Below, one piece after another: positions 47,906 to 59,843 of a DNA stretch of 64,000 bases. Numbering within the stretch: the first letter of the stretch is position 1; each line of letters begins with the position of its first letter. A model generated the notes under the pieces. That model made no database searches. It had not been told where the DNA came from and was given only the letters and a program-made list of their open reading frames with translations. Made by a program: the position numbers and the translations under genes. Source of the DNA: Agelaius tricolor (taxonomy: Eukaryota > Chordata > Aves > Passeriformes > Icteridae); the NCBI GenBank assembly GCA_023055355.1, contig JALJCS010000028.1, positions 4,154,418 to 4,218,417 on the forward strand. Reading direction: 5' to 3'.

Positions 47906-49496
47906 GGGCACCTTCAAGTACAATAGTTTCCCTTTTCCTCTCCTCCTCTGCCTTTCTCCTTGCTGTTTAAGGTAAACACACACAGGTTGTGGAGGTATCC
48001 TTGGCTCTCTGAAGTGGTGATATCTATTTGTTCTACCATTTGAAAGTGCATTGTAGTGGTTTGGCATGTGAATGTCTTTCCTGCTTCCTTGCTGTATCTT
48101 TGTCAGGGGTATAATTTGAGACTAATTAGTTCTCAGCTCTCAGGCCTCACAAAGGAGCATCAGCACCTGGTAGACTCTATTTGCTGAAGCTTTTATGAAA
48201 TGGGAACATATTACTCTTTCATCTAATTGTACAAATAATTAGAATAACTTAGCCAAAGTCCCCTGGGATGCAGTTTGTGTTAGAAATGCTTCCCTGCAGT
48301 GACTGGCAGCCAGTAGAGAAGAGCTGGAGGGGCTGAGGCCTCTTGCCTGTGGACACTTCCAGCCTTTCATCTGTGTCCCTCTGGACTCCAATCCTTTCTA
48401 ATCCAAACCCTCTAATCCTTTCCTGTGTTTCAGGACTGTGTCTCTCCCAGAGATCAGCCAAAAACAGGAGTGACATACAGGCCTGGAAGAGGTGAGAAGG
48501 ATGACATATGGATGGATGACAGTTTCTGAATGCAGTAGCTCCTCTAATGATTCTTCCAGCTTGGTGGTGTGGTACATGGTGCATGCCCTGGTCTGGGGGA
48601 CACGTCAGACCCTTCCCTGTGTGATTCTGGGTCACCCCAACTGCTCTGCACAGCAGAGAAGCTCACACACATGTGCTCAGGGCACTCTCTTGAGCCTTGA
48701 CATCTTTAAAATCAGTGGAGTTCAACAATAAAGGTAACACCACCTCAGTAAAGTGACTCTGCATATTGCAAGGTTGAATTCCATTTATGTCCAGAAATAT
48801 CAAGATAGTTTCTTTTTTTTTGGTGACATCTTGTCACAAACAGACATGAAATGTTTCACATCTATGGGATTTCAACCAGTAGCATAATTCCCTCACACAT
48901 ATTATATTGCTGTGTTGGGTGTTAATTTCCCTGCCTCTAATTTATGTGCATATTAAGGTTGAGTTGCTGTTGCTGTGGGAACTATAACTTCAAGTTTTAT
49001 TATTCAAAATGAAAAAAAAAGTATATTTTTATACTTTATTTTGCTTATGGACCAACATGGTAATATTAATATAACGGGAGAAGAGAGAGAAACTTCTAAA
49101 TAGAAAGCATAACATGAAATACTGCTCTGTTTATTTTCCCCTCTGTAATGTTCTTCTAACAGGCAAAATCCCCACTATGAAGAAAAAATACAAACTATGA
49201 AGCAGACACAAGAGAAAGAAGAAGCAACAGATAACTGAGATGTTAAAGGAAGTTGTTCAGAGAGGAAATGTTTGCACTTACCAGACCCAGGTGGGATGCC
49301 TGGAAATGCCAGGAACCTTGGTGTAAAACCAGGCAGTAACTTGAGATACTGAGATTGGCAAGTCTGTGACTTAGAGCGAGCAATTCCAGTCACAGAGCTG
49401 CTTTTCAGGGCAGTTGTGGTGATATAGAAAAACAAAATAGCCACTGCAAAGCACATGGGGAGACCTATAATCTGTTTATTTTTGTATTCACAGGGA
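47906..49496. other. Unique non-coding sequence, 1.6 kb
   Basis: No gene or repeat recognised. Small open frames lack features. Confidence 0.55.
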
Positions 49497-49897
49497 TGCC
49501 CCGATGAAGGCAGGAATGATGCATCTGACTCCATGTTCTCAGAAGGCTGATTTATTACTTTATTATACTATGTTATATTAAAGAATACTATACTATACTA
49601 AAGAATACAGAAAGGATACTTACAGAAGGCTAAAAAGATAATAATGAAAACTTGTGACTCTTTCCAGAGTCTCAACACAGCTTGGCCCTGATTGGCCAAT
49701 GAGTGAAAACAACTCACAGCAGAATGCAATGGAACAATCACCTGTGGGTGAACAATCTCCAAACACATTCCACATGTGAGCAAAACACAGGAGAAGCAAA
49801 TGAGATCAGAATTGTTTCCCTTTTCTCTGAGGCTTCTCAGCTTCCCAGGAGAAAAATCCTGGGTGAAGGGGTTTTTCCAGAGAATGTGAATGCCACA
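49497..49897 (-). mobile_element. Solo LTR, family C copy 6, minus strand
   Basis: Plus reading starts TGCCCCGATGAAGGCAGG and ends GAATGTGAATGCCACA, 401 bp. On the minus strand it begins TGTGGCATTCACATTC, as C1 does. No TSD match is seen. Confidence 0.88.
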
Positions 49898-50865
49898 GTT
49901 TATGGTGTTCATGGTGTCCCTCCCACTGCCCTGGGAGAGCCTGCAGGTTTGTGAATTTAAAGTAGAAAGGTTCATTCTTCACAAGAACTCAGGAGAATTG
50001 GAAAATGTTTGTGGGAGGCTGGAGTAGAAGACTGCATTACATTCTCTTTTTCAGTGTCTCAGAATGAGGAATCTGGTTTTGGTTTCATTAAGTCAGAAGG
50101 AACCTGCTTCAAGTTAATGGTGTTAGATGGAATAAATCAGGAGTAATGGGGGAGAACCAGGCTGTGTAGTACCCTACACAGGAAACACCTCCCAGCAGTG
50201 GCCAATACCACGTTCTAGTCATGAAGGTTAATATGATGTAGGATCTAAAGTACAGTCTGTGCCTAGCCAGTACCTTTCTAGCATGGCTACTTCTGATGAA
50301 GCCCACAAAGTTATCTCTTTTCAATTTATCTCTAATTTTAAAAGATACAAACCCTTTTCCTTCTCACAGCATAGGGCCACTCTTCACTGGTCACACCACA
50401 TACTGTGATTTAATTTGTTATTGATTTTTACTGAGGTGGCGTTCATAACAGAAATGGAGCGACCCAAATCACAAATCACTAATGAAAATTGTGACCAGCT
50501 TCTTACCAGCCTGAAAAGATGATCATTAAAAATGACTGGAAAGGAAAAATCAATCAAGCCCCTTCAGAAAGTTGTTTGTGAAGGGGCCTGATTGATGTAC
50601 AAAAACAAAAAGCAAAGATTAGTAATACTAAAACCAGATTATTTCAAAAGCTTCAGATGGTCTTCTGTGTGACAGAAATAGCTTGGTTTCCTGAACACAG
50701 AATAGGGGTTTATTTCCTCAGCAGTGGTTGAGGAGGAGCCACTCTAGTGGGTCAGATAAATAATGTGAGTTTCTAACATTGTTTTGCATTCCAAAGTTCA
50801 CAAAAGTCTTAATGGTCTTCGGTTCAATAAATCTAGAGAGCAGGTTATGGATTTAACGTTTTAGA
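49898..50865. other. Unique non-coding sequence
   Basis: About 970 bp with no gene or repeat recognised. Confidence 0.55.
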
Positions 50866-51361
50866 TGTCACTGTCATATTTTCTGGAAAAATTCCTTTGC
50901 CAGGATTTCTCTCCTGGGAAGCTGAGAAGCCTCAAAGAAAAATGTAAACAATAATGATCTGATTGCTTCTCCTGTGTTTTGCTGCTTTGGAATGTGGTAG
51001 GTGATTGTTTCATTATTTTAATTATTATCAGAGAAAAATTGAAACAATAATGATCTGATTTGCTTCTCCTGTGTTTTGCTGCTTTGGAATGTGATTGTTT
51101 CATTGGTTGCATGTGAATTGTTTTTAATTATTGGCCAATTGCAGGCCAGCTGTGTCAGACTCTCTGAGGAGAGAGTCAGGAATTCATTATTCTCTTTCTA
51201 GCTTTCTGTCTGTATCCTTTCTCTATTCTTTAGTATAGTTTAGTTAAGTATTCCTTAATATAGTATAATATAATATCATAATATAATAAATTAGCCTTCT
51301 AAGAACATGGAGTCAGATTCAATCATTCCCCCTTCGTCCTGGGGACCCCAAAAAGACCACA
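50866..51361 (+). mobile_element. Solo LTR, family C copy 7, with internal duplication
   Basis: It starts TGTCACTGTCATATTTTC and ends AAAAAGACCACA, 496 bp. Flanks TTTAGA (50860-50865) and TTGAGA (51362-51367) fit a 6-bp TSD with one mismatch. The extra ~95 bp relative to other copies comes from a duplicated segment (AACAATAATGATCTGA at about 50948 and 51043). Confidence 0.88.
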
Positions 51362-51679
51362 TTGAGACCCCAGATGGCTGCTGTGGGAGAGATGTTAACT
51401 CTGGTGCATCAGTGGATTCCTGAGACATGCAGGTCCCTGCTTGGCTGGGCTCTGAGCTGCTGTGCTGAAGGCACTCAGAGCACTTCATGCAGCTCCCTGC
51501 ACTCATCCCAGCTCCAGCTCCAGCTCCTGTTGGGACAGGAGCATGGTTTGAGTGATGAATTCACAGGGCTGCTATTTTCTAGGAGCACAGCACATGGATA
51601 TTGGTAGGTGTAACCTCAGCAAAACCTTGGGAGGCAGTGAAGGATCACCACACACATGGGCATTAAGTGACATACCTGG
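51362..51679. other. Unique spacer
   Basis: 318 bp between two LTRs with nothing recognisable. Confidence 0.55.
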
Positions 51680-52175
51680 TGAGAGGAATAGCAGATTTGT
51701 CTTTACAAACCAGCTGTGGGTCTGCTGGTAGATAAAACCTGCACTGGGACATAAACAATGGGAAGGATTCCACTGATTGATGAATGGAAAAAGAGATTTG
51801 CTTTTACAAATAAACTTTAGGTTTGCTGATAAATGAAATTAGACATTGAAAGATGAAAGAAACAATGGGAAAGAAAAACTCCTAAATTCAGTAAGAATGA
51901 AAAATTAAAAGGGAGGGTTGTACATTAGAGGGAAATCTTTGGTATCAGGTGTTTTGGGAAGTCTGAACCTCTCAAGTACCTCAGCCAATGGGGAAAGAGA
52001 GAAGGGAAACGTGGCTGGGAAATTGGGATAAAAAGGAGGCTGCATCCTCCAAAAATTGGAGAGACCCCAGGGGAATGCCCCATGGCCTCTGCCTTTATTG
52101 GAATAAAGTCAAAGGACTCCTCTGTCTCCTTTTTGGACATAAACCTCTGGTGTTTGTGGATTAATTTTCCTGACA
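51680..52175 (+). mobile_element. Probable solo LTR, family F
   Basis: It runs TGAGAGGAATAG to TTTTCCTGACA, 496 bp. CTGG on both sides (51676-51679, 52176-52179) fits a 4-bp TSD, though four bases can match by chance. A TATA-like GGATAAAAAGG near 52026 and AATAAA at 52102-52107 have LTR-like spacing. Internally it has an imperfect duplication: AGATTTGTCTTTACAAA and AGATTTGCTTTTACAAA. A 4-bp TSD would suggest an ERV1-like class. Confidence 0.65.
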
Positions 52176-53030
52176 CTGGTTGCAGCCCAGTGTCTCACTC
52201 TGCACTTACTGTCAAGGTCCTCAGTGGGGATAAACTGGTCTAAACCCATCAGCTTCACTGCCACTAGAGTGACTGATCCACACCATGAGAGCTGCTCTCA
52301 GATGGAGCTGGGGAGGCTGTGGACCATGAGAAACATCTCTCATTCAGCTCTGTAGACTGAGCAAGTGGCTGCAGGGGAAGAAGTCCAGCAAGATCTCTGC
52401 ATCTTTTCTTTTAAGGCATGAGGGAGCTTTGGAATGGCCTTTTCTGTTCTCCCCTGTCAAATGGGCTAGTTCTGCTATTTCCATTACATCAATTATGTAA
52501 ACTGCAAATATTTGATTCCAGGGAAACGTGAAAAGAAAGGAAACTACTTCTCCCTGTCTCAGAGTAGACTGGATGTGCATCAGAGCAAAGGAGATGGGAA
52601 GAGAGCTGGGAAAGCAGCTTTTATGGCTTGTGGGTGAAATGGCATGAATATGTACGAGGCTGTAATTGGCTCCCACAGAGTAACCAAGCTGCCAGAAGCC
52701 CCAGGTGTCCCAGCTAATTGTTGTAGACAATTAATAACTCAGATTCTACTAATTCCATATCGAGCTGGGCAGCTCGTTACAGGACCAGAGAGTGAAATTC
52801 TCTGCTAAAGCTGCTTGGAGATAGGGAGCATTGGGGGATCCAGGCTGAGGGGCAGAGAAGGGCCCAACTGGGCTGGCAGTGTTGGCTCAAACAGCACAGC
52901 AGGGGACAGTGACAGCCTGTCAGCCTTTGGCTGAGATCTGGACTCACATCAGGGAGAGCTCTCACCCACTTGCTCCTCCCTGGAAACAGGAGCTGGGTAA
53001 TGAGTCTGTGGGTTTAGTAAAGCCTAACAA
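52176..53030. other. Unique non-coding sequence
   Basis: About 855 bp with no gene or repeat recognised. Confidence 0.55.
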
Positions 53031-53525
53031 ACCACGTCTGGAAATAAAAGATCAAGTTTTAAAAAGCCCTGAGTACTCACAAATTATGTAACATGTAATG
53101 GGAGCTTCAGGTTGATGCTTAGAGGTTTTAAAAAGGGTTTAAAAGGGATTAAAAGGGTGGTTATAAGAAATATAGTATTTAACTTACTGTATTAAGTGCA
53201 CACCCCAAGCAAGAACAAGCCAGCCTGGATGGAACTGTAAGAGCCAATCAGCAACTTAACCTCCATGAAAATGAAGGATCCCAACAAAAACCAATCCAAA
53301 GGAACAAAAAATGGTACAAAAGGGGGCATCCAAGTCAGTGAGAACATGCTGCTGGACCTAAAACATGGGGAACATCCCTGCTCAAAAGGAAGAAGATCCA
53401 GCACTGGCTCTGCAACATCCTCATTCCTCAGGAATTCTGCTCTGTCCATGGACCCCCCATGCCCTAGGCCTTGTAATAAAAGCTAAAATCACTTTAGAAC
53501 TGGGAATGTGTTCCTGTTTATGACA
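53031..53525 (+). mobile_element. LTR, family G copy 1
   Basis: The middle matches the minus-strand copy at 59844-60510: CCAGCCTGGA, AATGAAGGATCC, AACCAATCCAA and the following A-rich block. The opening 95 bp (from TCTGGAAATAAA) recur at 55558. AATAAA lies at 53475-53480 and the end is CTGTTTATGACA. The 5' part differs from the other G copies, so the start is uncertain. A family C LTR is inserted at its 3' edge. Confidence 0.72.
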
Positions 53526-53527
53526 CT

Positions 53528-53929
53528 TGTGGTATTTTCTGGGTCCCCTGTGGCAGGAAGGAAAGGATGAATCTGACTCCATGTTCTTAGAAGGTTAAAT
53601 TATTATTTTATGGTATTATATTATATTAAAAAATGCTAAACTAAAACTATACTAAAGAATAGAGAAAGGATACTTACAGAAGGTTAAAAGATAATAATAA
53701 TAATGAAAACTTGTGACTGTCCAGAGTCCCGACACAGCTGGACTGTGATTGGTCATTAAGTTAAAACAATTCACATGTTGGATAAACAATCTCCAACCAT
53801 ATTCCAAAGCAGCAAAACACAGGAGAAGCAATCAGATGATTATTGCTTTCATTTTTCTCTGAGGCTTCTCAGCTTCCCAGGAGAAGAAATCCTGGGCAAG
53901 GGGATTTTTCAGAAAATATGACAGTGACA
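53528..53929 (-). mobile_element. Solo LTR, family C copy 8, minus strand, perfect TSD
   Basis: Plus reading runs TGTGGTATTTTCTGGG to ATATGACAGTGACA, 402 bp. Perfect 6-bp TSDs GACACT are at 53522-53527 and 53930-53935. On the minus strand it starts TGTCACTGTCATATTTTC, as copy 7 does. The TSD straddles the 3' terminus of the adjacent G LTR. Confidence 0.95.
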
Positions 53930-55019
53930 GACACTTCTGTTGTACTATTTTTAATTCCCCCACCCATCTCCTTCACACTTTTTCTCTCTTCTGAGTATTC
54001 TCTCTCCTATACCCACATATTTCCTTGCTTTCTCACTTTCCTACCTGTTCTTTTAGGCAGCCTGATCATGGCAGAAGAGGTTCTGCAATAGCCAGGTCCT
54101 GTCTGTGGCAGCAAGGGGCTCAGTATCCCAGAGCCTGATGCCTGGCCTTGGATTACAAGGGGAATCCTGCAAGGGATGTTGAATGCCCTACTTTGGGTCA
54201 GGGTCATGTGAGCTCTATTGGATTCTTACAGATATCTAAATAACAGCAATTCTGAAATATAACTGCAGGAAAAAATAGGAAATCATTATAAATAAATGAA
54301 TGTAGCAGACTGCTGATGGGCACTTTAATCTCAGGGCATATTAGAGTAAACACATCCATGCCACCCACCAGCTCTGGCCACTCTCACTGCTTTGCCATCT
54401 GTTGCAGGATGGCTGGATGAACAAAATTTCCATAATTTGCACAATGTCCTCCTGTGAAGCACAGTGGGAAAGCTGCTGGTAGTTTCTCATCTTATTTGAG
54501 GCTTTGAGGAGACAAACCTGGACTTTCACTGCAGGGAAGAGGCCAGACCACTTCCCATGTATCTCTTTTTCTTTGGAGTTTCAGAACTTGAAGAAGTTTT
54601 CCAGAATTTTGTGAAATGGTCCTAATTTTTTTCCAGGGACAATGAATTTCCAAAACATTCCATGGACTGCAGCTTCATCAAAACAATTCTCTGCCAGCAC
54701 CTGAGGCAGTCAGGGAAGCAAAACAAACAAGCAAAACCCCAGCCACACACTGCTTGAGCTTAATGCAAATAAATCACAGAAGTATTAAGTTCAACTCTTA
54801 ATCTCTCTCTCCATCTTCCTGTCTTTCAGACTGTTTCTTACCTAAGAATATTTTATCAATCTGCCAGTCTAGCTTTATGTACTGTTTAGCTTTTTCCTGG
54901 CTGTGTATTTTCTGTCTGCTTCCCTGTTTATGCTTCTCACTTTACATTTATCCTAATAACACTGCGCTGGTAAATAAGGGCACACCACCAAAACCAGCTG
55001 CAAAAGATATTTCTAAAAC
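53930..55019. other. Unique non-coding sequence, 1.1 kb
   Basis: No gene or repeat recognised. Confidence 0.55.
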
Positions 55020-55160
55020 TTCTGTCAAAAATAGGTTAGAAACTGTTGTAAAATAGTTCATAATTGTTAAGCTTATACTGTTGAAAGGTTTGGTTATTAT
55101 ATTGTAAAAGGGGTTGTAAAAGAGATTGGTAACATTTCCAAAGGGGCAGTGGGTATGTGC
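55020..55160 (+). mobile_element. LTR fragment, family G, 5' part
   Basis: From TGTCAAAAATAGGTTAGAA it follows the minus-strand start of the 59844-60510 copy (AAATAGGTTAGAAGC, TTGTAAAATAGTT, TTATATTGTAAAAGGGGTT). Similarity fades near 55160. Confidence 0.75.
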
Positions 55161-55557
55161 TCACCCTTCAGTGTATGGATAGGTTAATTTGAGTTCCTCT
55201 CCTCCTCCTCCTCCTTATTCTCCTTATTCTGTTCTGCCTTCCTGGAGCAGGCTTTTCTCCCACCTGATTTTCAGAAGTACTTTTTTAGTGCTGCTACCAA
55301 TATGCAAAATCTTCTGATTGTCTGCACTGCATGTCTGGTGGAGAAGGAGTCAAAAATTATGCTTTGCTTAAGTACATTTTAATTGCTTCAAAAAGGAATA
55401 TCTAAACTCTAAATATTTCAGTTTAAACTAATATATTTTTGTTCCAGTCAGTGCTTCTTAAAAATGTGTGTTTCCAGTGAAGAGCTGAAATGTTCTGCTG
55501 GTAATGTAGAACATTTTCTGAGAAGTTTTTATGTAAATAGGAATATTTTCATATCTG
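55161..55557. other. Spacer between two G fragments
   Basis: 397 bp including a CTCCTC-rich short run near 55200. No gene recognised. It could be diverged LTR interior or host sequence. Confidence 0.45.
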
Positions 55558-55655
55558 GAAATAAATGACCAAGTTTTAAAAGCCTTGAGTACTCACAAAT
55601 TATGTTACATGTAATGGGAGCTTCAGGTTGATAGTTAGAGGTTTTAATATGGATT
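55558..55655 (+). repeat. Second copy of the G1-opening repeat
   Basis: The block from TCTGGAAATAAA through GAGTACTCACAAATTATG and GGGAGCTTCAGGTTGAT to AGAGGTTTTA matches 53031-53128 at high identity. It is a dispersed repeat present twice 2.5 kb apart in the same orientation. Confidence 0.88.
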
Positions 55656-57797
55656 TTAAAACCTACCTTTTGGCTTCTGGATTTGAAGTTTTTGGGTTTT
55701 TATTATTGGAATGCCCTGACTTTTCCCCAGTGTGACTGCTTCAAGATGTGCTCCCCCTTTAGCACCTTGTATTCATCACAGAAATAATTTCTGAAATGTA
55801 TCAGAAGACTCTGAGTGATTTGTGTCTGTGACACACACATCAGCTGAGGGGACCTGAAACTTCTGCCACATGAAGGTTGGTGGCTGCTGGGGCATTTCTG
55901 CTGATGAAAATCCAGTCCAGGAGCTCAGGTAACAGCTCTCACTCCATGGTGTTGATGGGGAGCTCAGGTAATGGGATTTGGCACTCCTTGCCTCTGCTTT
56001 ACCAGTTAATATTCTCTCTCCTGAGCAGTAAGTGGAGGTTAGTTCTGGCTGACTGTGATTTTTGGCCTCTTTGATGTGACCTTATGGAGTGAACTTAGTT
56101 TCTAAATGCCAGATTCAGCAGCCTTCCTTCAGTGCAGTACCTGGGAGCCAGTGTGGTTGGAATGGGAGGAGGGATGTGCAGGCTGTGGGTGGCAGAACAC
56201 ATCTCTCTGAAGGATCAGGTTTAGAAATCACCAATTAACCTTTCTGAGCACACTAACACTGGGGGCTGAGTGTGGCAAAGGCAGATGATAAGAAGAGGCA
56301 ACAGTGAACAAATAAATGGCTCCTCAAATGCCACCCACCAGCCAGCTGTACAGAGGGAAGAAGGGTAGAGGAAAGCCAAGGTGGAAATAACCAGAGAAAC
56401 TTAATCAAGAACCCAAAGTGGATCCTGGAGGTCCAGGAACAAAAGAACAGAGGTGTCCACCAGACTGTGATGTGCCTCAGACTGTCCCCCCTCTATAGAG
56501 AGTTATTATTTATGTTTATACCATTAATAGTTTGAAGGAAATCTGTCTATACCAAAACTTCAATTATGTCTCCCCTTCTATGTTCAACTCTACTGTGATC
56601 TGTTTGGTAAAGTCTGTTTAGGGACAGTTCTTTAACTGGAGGGCAGGGAAAATGGAATTAGGTGCTCTACAGGTGGACATGAAGAACAGCTGAACAGTTG
56701 ATTAGAGGGGGGTTTCTACAGATGCTGGGGCTCCAGGAGGGGACCAGCTCTGTAGAAAGACACAAGGGAGCCACAATCCAAAGATAAACTATGGAATAGG
56801 GATAGGAAAAAGAATAGGAAAGGATGAGCACTGTCTGCCAGAGGAAGAGCATTAAGAACAAGGCAACACCACCCTGTTGAGCCCTGCAGGAAAGCAGCTG
56901 CTCTGTTAGTTCTGCTGTCTTCTACCTGAGAGTGGCCTGCAGTGCATGACCTCACCAGGAGGCACAGAAATGCCTCATCTCTCCCCCTTCCCCTCTGTCC
57001 TCTATGACCACACTGCCCCAGAGGAAGGGATGTCTTGTTCAAGGTCACCCAATGAGTCAGGGGCAGAAGCCAGCTGGGGACAAGGGCTTCCCAAGTCCCT
57101 GGCCTGCATCCACTGTACATCCCTGGCATGTAGAGGCAGCTCTGCAAATCTCACACTGATTACAATACAATCAAGCTTTGCTCCATGGGCTTGGTTTTTT
57201 GGGGTTTTTCACAATGTCTCTCAAAAAGCCAAGACTGATTTGCATTTTAAGAAAACACCAGTTACAGCTCAGGAAAATGCTATTCAGTAGCTCTGGGAGC
57301 CCAGGAATGAAGATTATCTCTCCGTTTTTCTCTCCCAGATTTTTTTGCCTGAAATACATTTTTTGTCCTAATAGCACAATACTTATTGCTAATGTTTGTG
57401 TTGTGAATATTCATTACATCCTGGGGCTTCAAGACTCAAGAGCACAGGAGGCACTGCTGTCCCCATCCTCCTACACTCCACAGACACAGGGCAGAGGCAG
57501 AAGAAGGCTGAGGGTTTTTGGCAAGGGTGTGAGCTGTGGGATACTAATGCAGCCTGGAAGCCTTTGGGGAACGCTGGTGAAACTCCATTAAATAGTGCAC
57601 TGAAGGCCTTTTCAGCAAATAACTTCCATCAAACCATTAGCTTCTCTTAATTGCAAGGAAAAAGCTCCACACACAGCAGGGGTTTAGGACACACTGTTAC
57701 ATCTGTTTCTTCCCCTATGGCAATCTGCAGAAGGATCTCTTTCCCAGCAAGCTTCAGGACTGGGGATACTCTTCCCACCTTCAAAATCGTAGTGTTT
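55656..57797. other. Unique non-coding sequence, 2.1 kb
   Basis: No gene recognised. Frames of 143 (56716-57147, minus) and 137 residues (57178-57591, plus) have no domains. Confidence 0.5.
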
Positions 57798-58184
57798 TGT
57801 GACCGTGTTCACAGGGGTCCCAGAATGAGGGAAGAGATGAGGATCTGACTCCATGTTTCAGAAGGCTTGAGTTATTATTTTATGATATATATTGTATTAA
57901 AACTATACTAAAAGAATAGAAGGAAGGATTTCATCAGAAGGCTAGCTAAGAATACAAAAAGAAAGAATGATAACAAAGGCTTGTGGCTCGGACTCTCTGT
58001 CTGAGCCAGCTGGGCTGTGATTGGCCATGAATTAGAAACAACCACATGAGGCCAATCCCAGATGCACCTGTTGCATTCCACAGCAGCAGATAACCATTGG
58101 TTACATTTTGTTCCTGAGGCCTCTCAGCTTCTCCGGAGGAAAAAATCCTAAGGAAAGGATTTTTCATAAAAGATGTCTGTGGCA
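57798..58184 (-). mobile_element. Solo LTR, family B copy 8, minus strand, perfect TSD
   Basis: Plus reading runs TGTGACCGTGTTCACAGGGG to GATGTCTGTGGCA, 387 bp. Perfect 6-bp TSDs GTGTTT are at 57792-57797 and 58185-58190. It retains CpGs that are mutated in several other copies, which fits a younger copy. Confidence 0.95.
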
Positions 58185-59843
58185 GTGTTTTACCTGTCAG
58201 CAGTGGTGATTTAGGTTTCCACATGTAAATTTATGCAAAAGAGCCCTGCTGTCATGCATGCCCAAGCAGAGGCAGCTTCCCACAGCAGCGTGGGCTGCAG
58301 CTGCTGGCAGGGCTGGGACATGTTTGCCTTCTCCTGATGTGGCTGGAGGCTCCTGAGCTCACTGATGTTCACATGGTGCCATCTGGCTCTCAGGAAATAG
58401 ATGAGAAATGTTATCCAATAAAAGAGGGGGCTGGCTGGCTGTGTGCCTTCACCTCTGCTTTTCTGGGGGAAGTGATTGTTCCTGCATCTGGGAAATGTTT
58501 AACAGAATCTTTGAGTACTAATGTTGCTTGAGTAAGAAATAATAGGGTGGAAATTAGAATTCAGGCCTGAATCAGTGGTAGCTAGAAGATATTTTGCTTG
58601 GTCAGGTCAGGGCTGAGGTTTATAAAAATACACAACACATAGAAATATATAGTAATATGGCTTTATTAGTTTTATGGACACTGTTCACTTCGGGTGATGT
58701 ATCAGAAAGAGCTTTTGACACAGCTCACTTGGAGACAGCCTCAGGTGATGGGTTTGTTTTATATTGTGCTGCTTTCTATTTCTTACTGACCTAACAAATC
58801 TGTCTGAAAATAGATATTTTCCCTAAGCACCATCAACACTCAAATAAGTGAGACTATAGGGCAAAACAAGCTTAGGCTACATTACCTCTGTAATGTGGTC
58901 TGATTAAGGGCCATTACTATTGGGTAGTTGTTCAGCAATTTACTAACACAATCCTGCTCTTACAGGAGTCCACGTTACAGTAACACTCCAGTAAACAGGC
59001 CAAGGATGTGGGGACCACTGTTCTCTCTGCCTCCAAAGCCAGGAGAGCACAAAATAAATAAATGCAAAATCACTGTATCCAGCACAGCAGTTAGAGACCA
59101 TCTGTCAACACTATGCAAAGCCCCTGTACTCAGAGATGTCTTTACCAGAGATGGTGTGAGAAGTAGTTACTCACTTTTTATAACTTTAGAAAGGTTGATT
59201 AAACCTTATCAAAAATACAACAAAAGACTGAATAGAGAAAAGGTTACAGCACAGGAGCAAAGGATTTTCCCCACCATGTGCTCACCCACACAATCGAGGT
59301 TTTGCCTTTTAACCCTTTAACCCTTTAACCAAAGTTCTGTCCAAAGTTCTGTTCTGACCCCTTCTTTGCTGTCTAATGGTGGTGATCTCTTCCTCAAATC
59401 CTGACTGGAGGTCATGTGTTCCATAGTGACAAGCCAGCCCTCCCAGATGTCCCAACCCTGGCTGTCTCTTGATAACAACACGAGGGGGGTAAAACACAAC
59501 TATAAATCTACAACACTTTTCTTAACCTATATACATGATATTTGTCTGTTAATTGTGAGAGTCAATCATGGCATTACTCATCTATCACAATGGGAGTCCA
59601 TCTCCTGAAAGCCAAGGCAAGGGCAGAGCAAGCCAGATGACCAGCTGTGCAGAATGCCTGGCTCCATGAGAGCCAAGTATGAATGTAAAAAAGATTTTCT
59701 CTACCACCTTAATTAATAAGCCTTGCTGGCTCACATTTAATGACTTCTACTTAATTCAGGGATTGTTGCTGCATATTTCTGCCACTTAACACACATAGAT
59801 ATCTCCTGTATAGAGCATTTATCTAGCAGTGAGGGCACCAGTG
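58185..59843. other. Unique non-coding sequence, 1.7 kb
   Basis: No gene recognised. It contains a short (TTTAACCC)3-like run at 59308-59330 and a 12-bp AAAGTTCTGTCC/AAAGTTCTGTTC duplication just after it. Confidence 0.5.

Noticed and set aside
59308..59330. (TTTAACCC)-like run as interstitial telomere
   Set aside because: The unit is 8 bp with an inserted A, not TTAGGG/CCCTAA, and only about three copies long.
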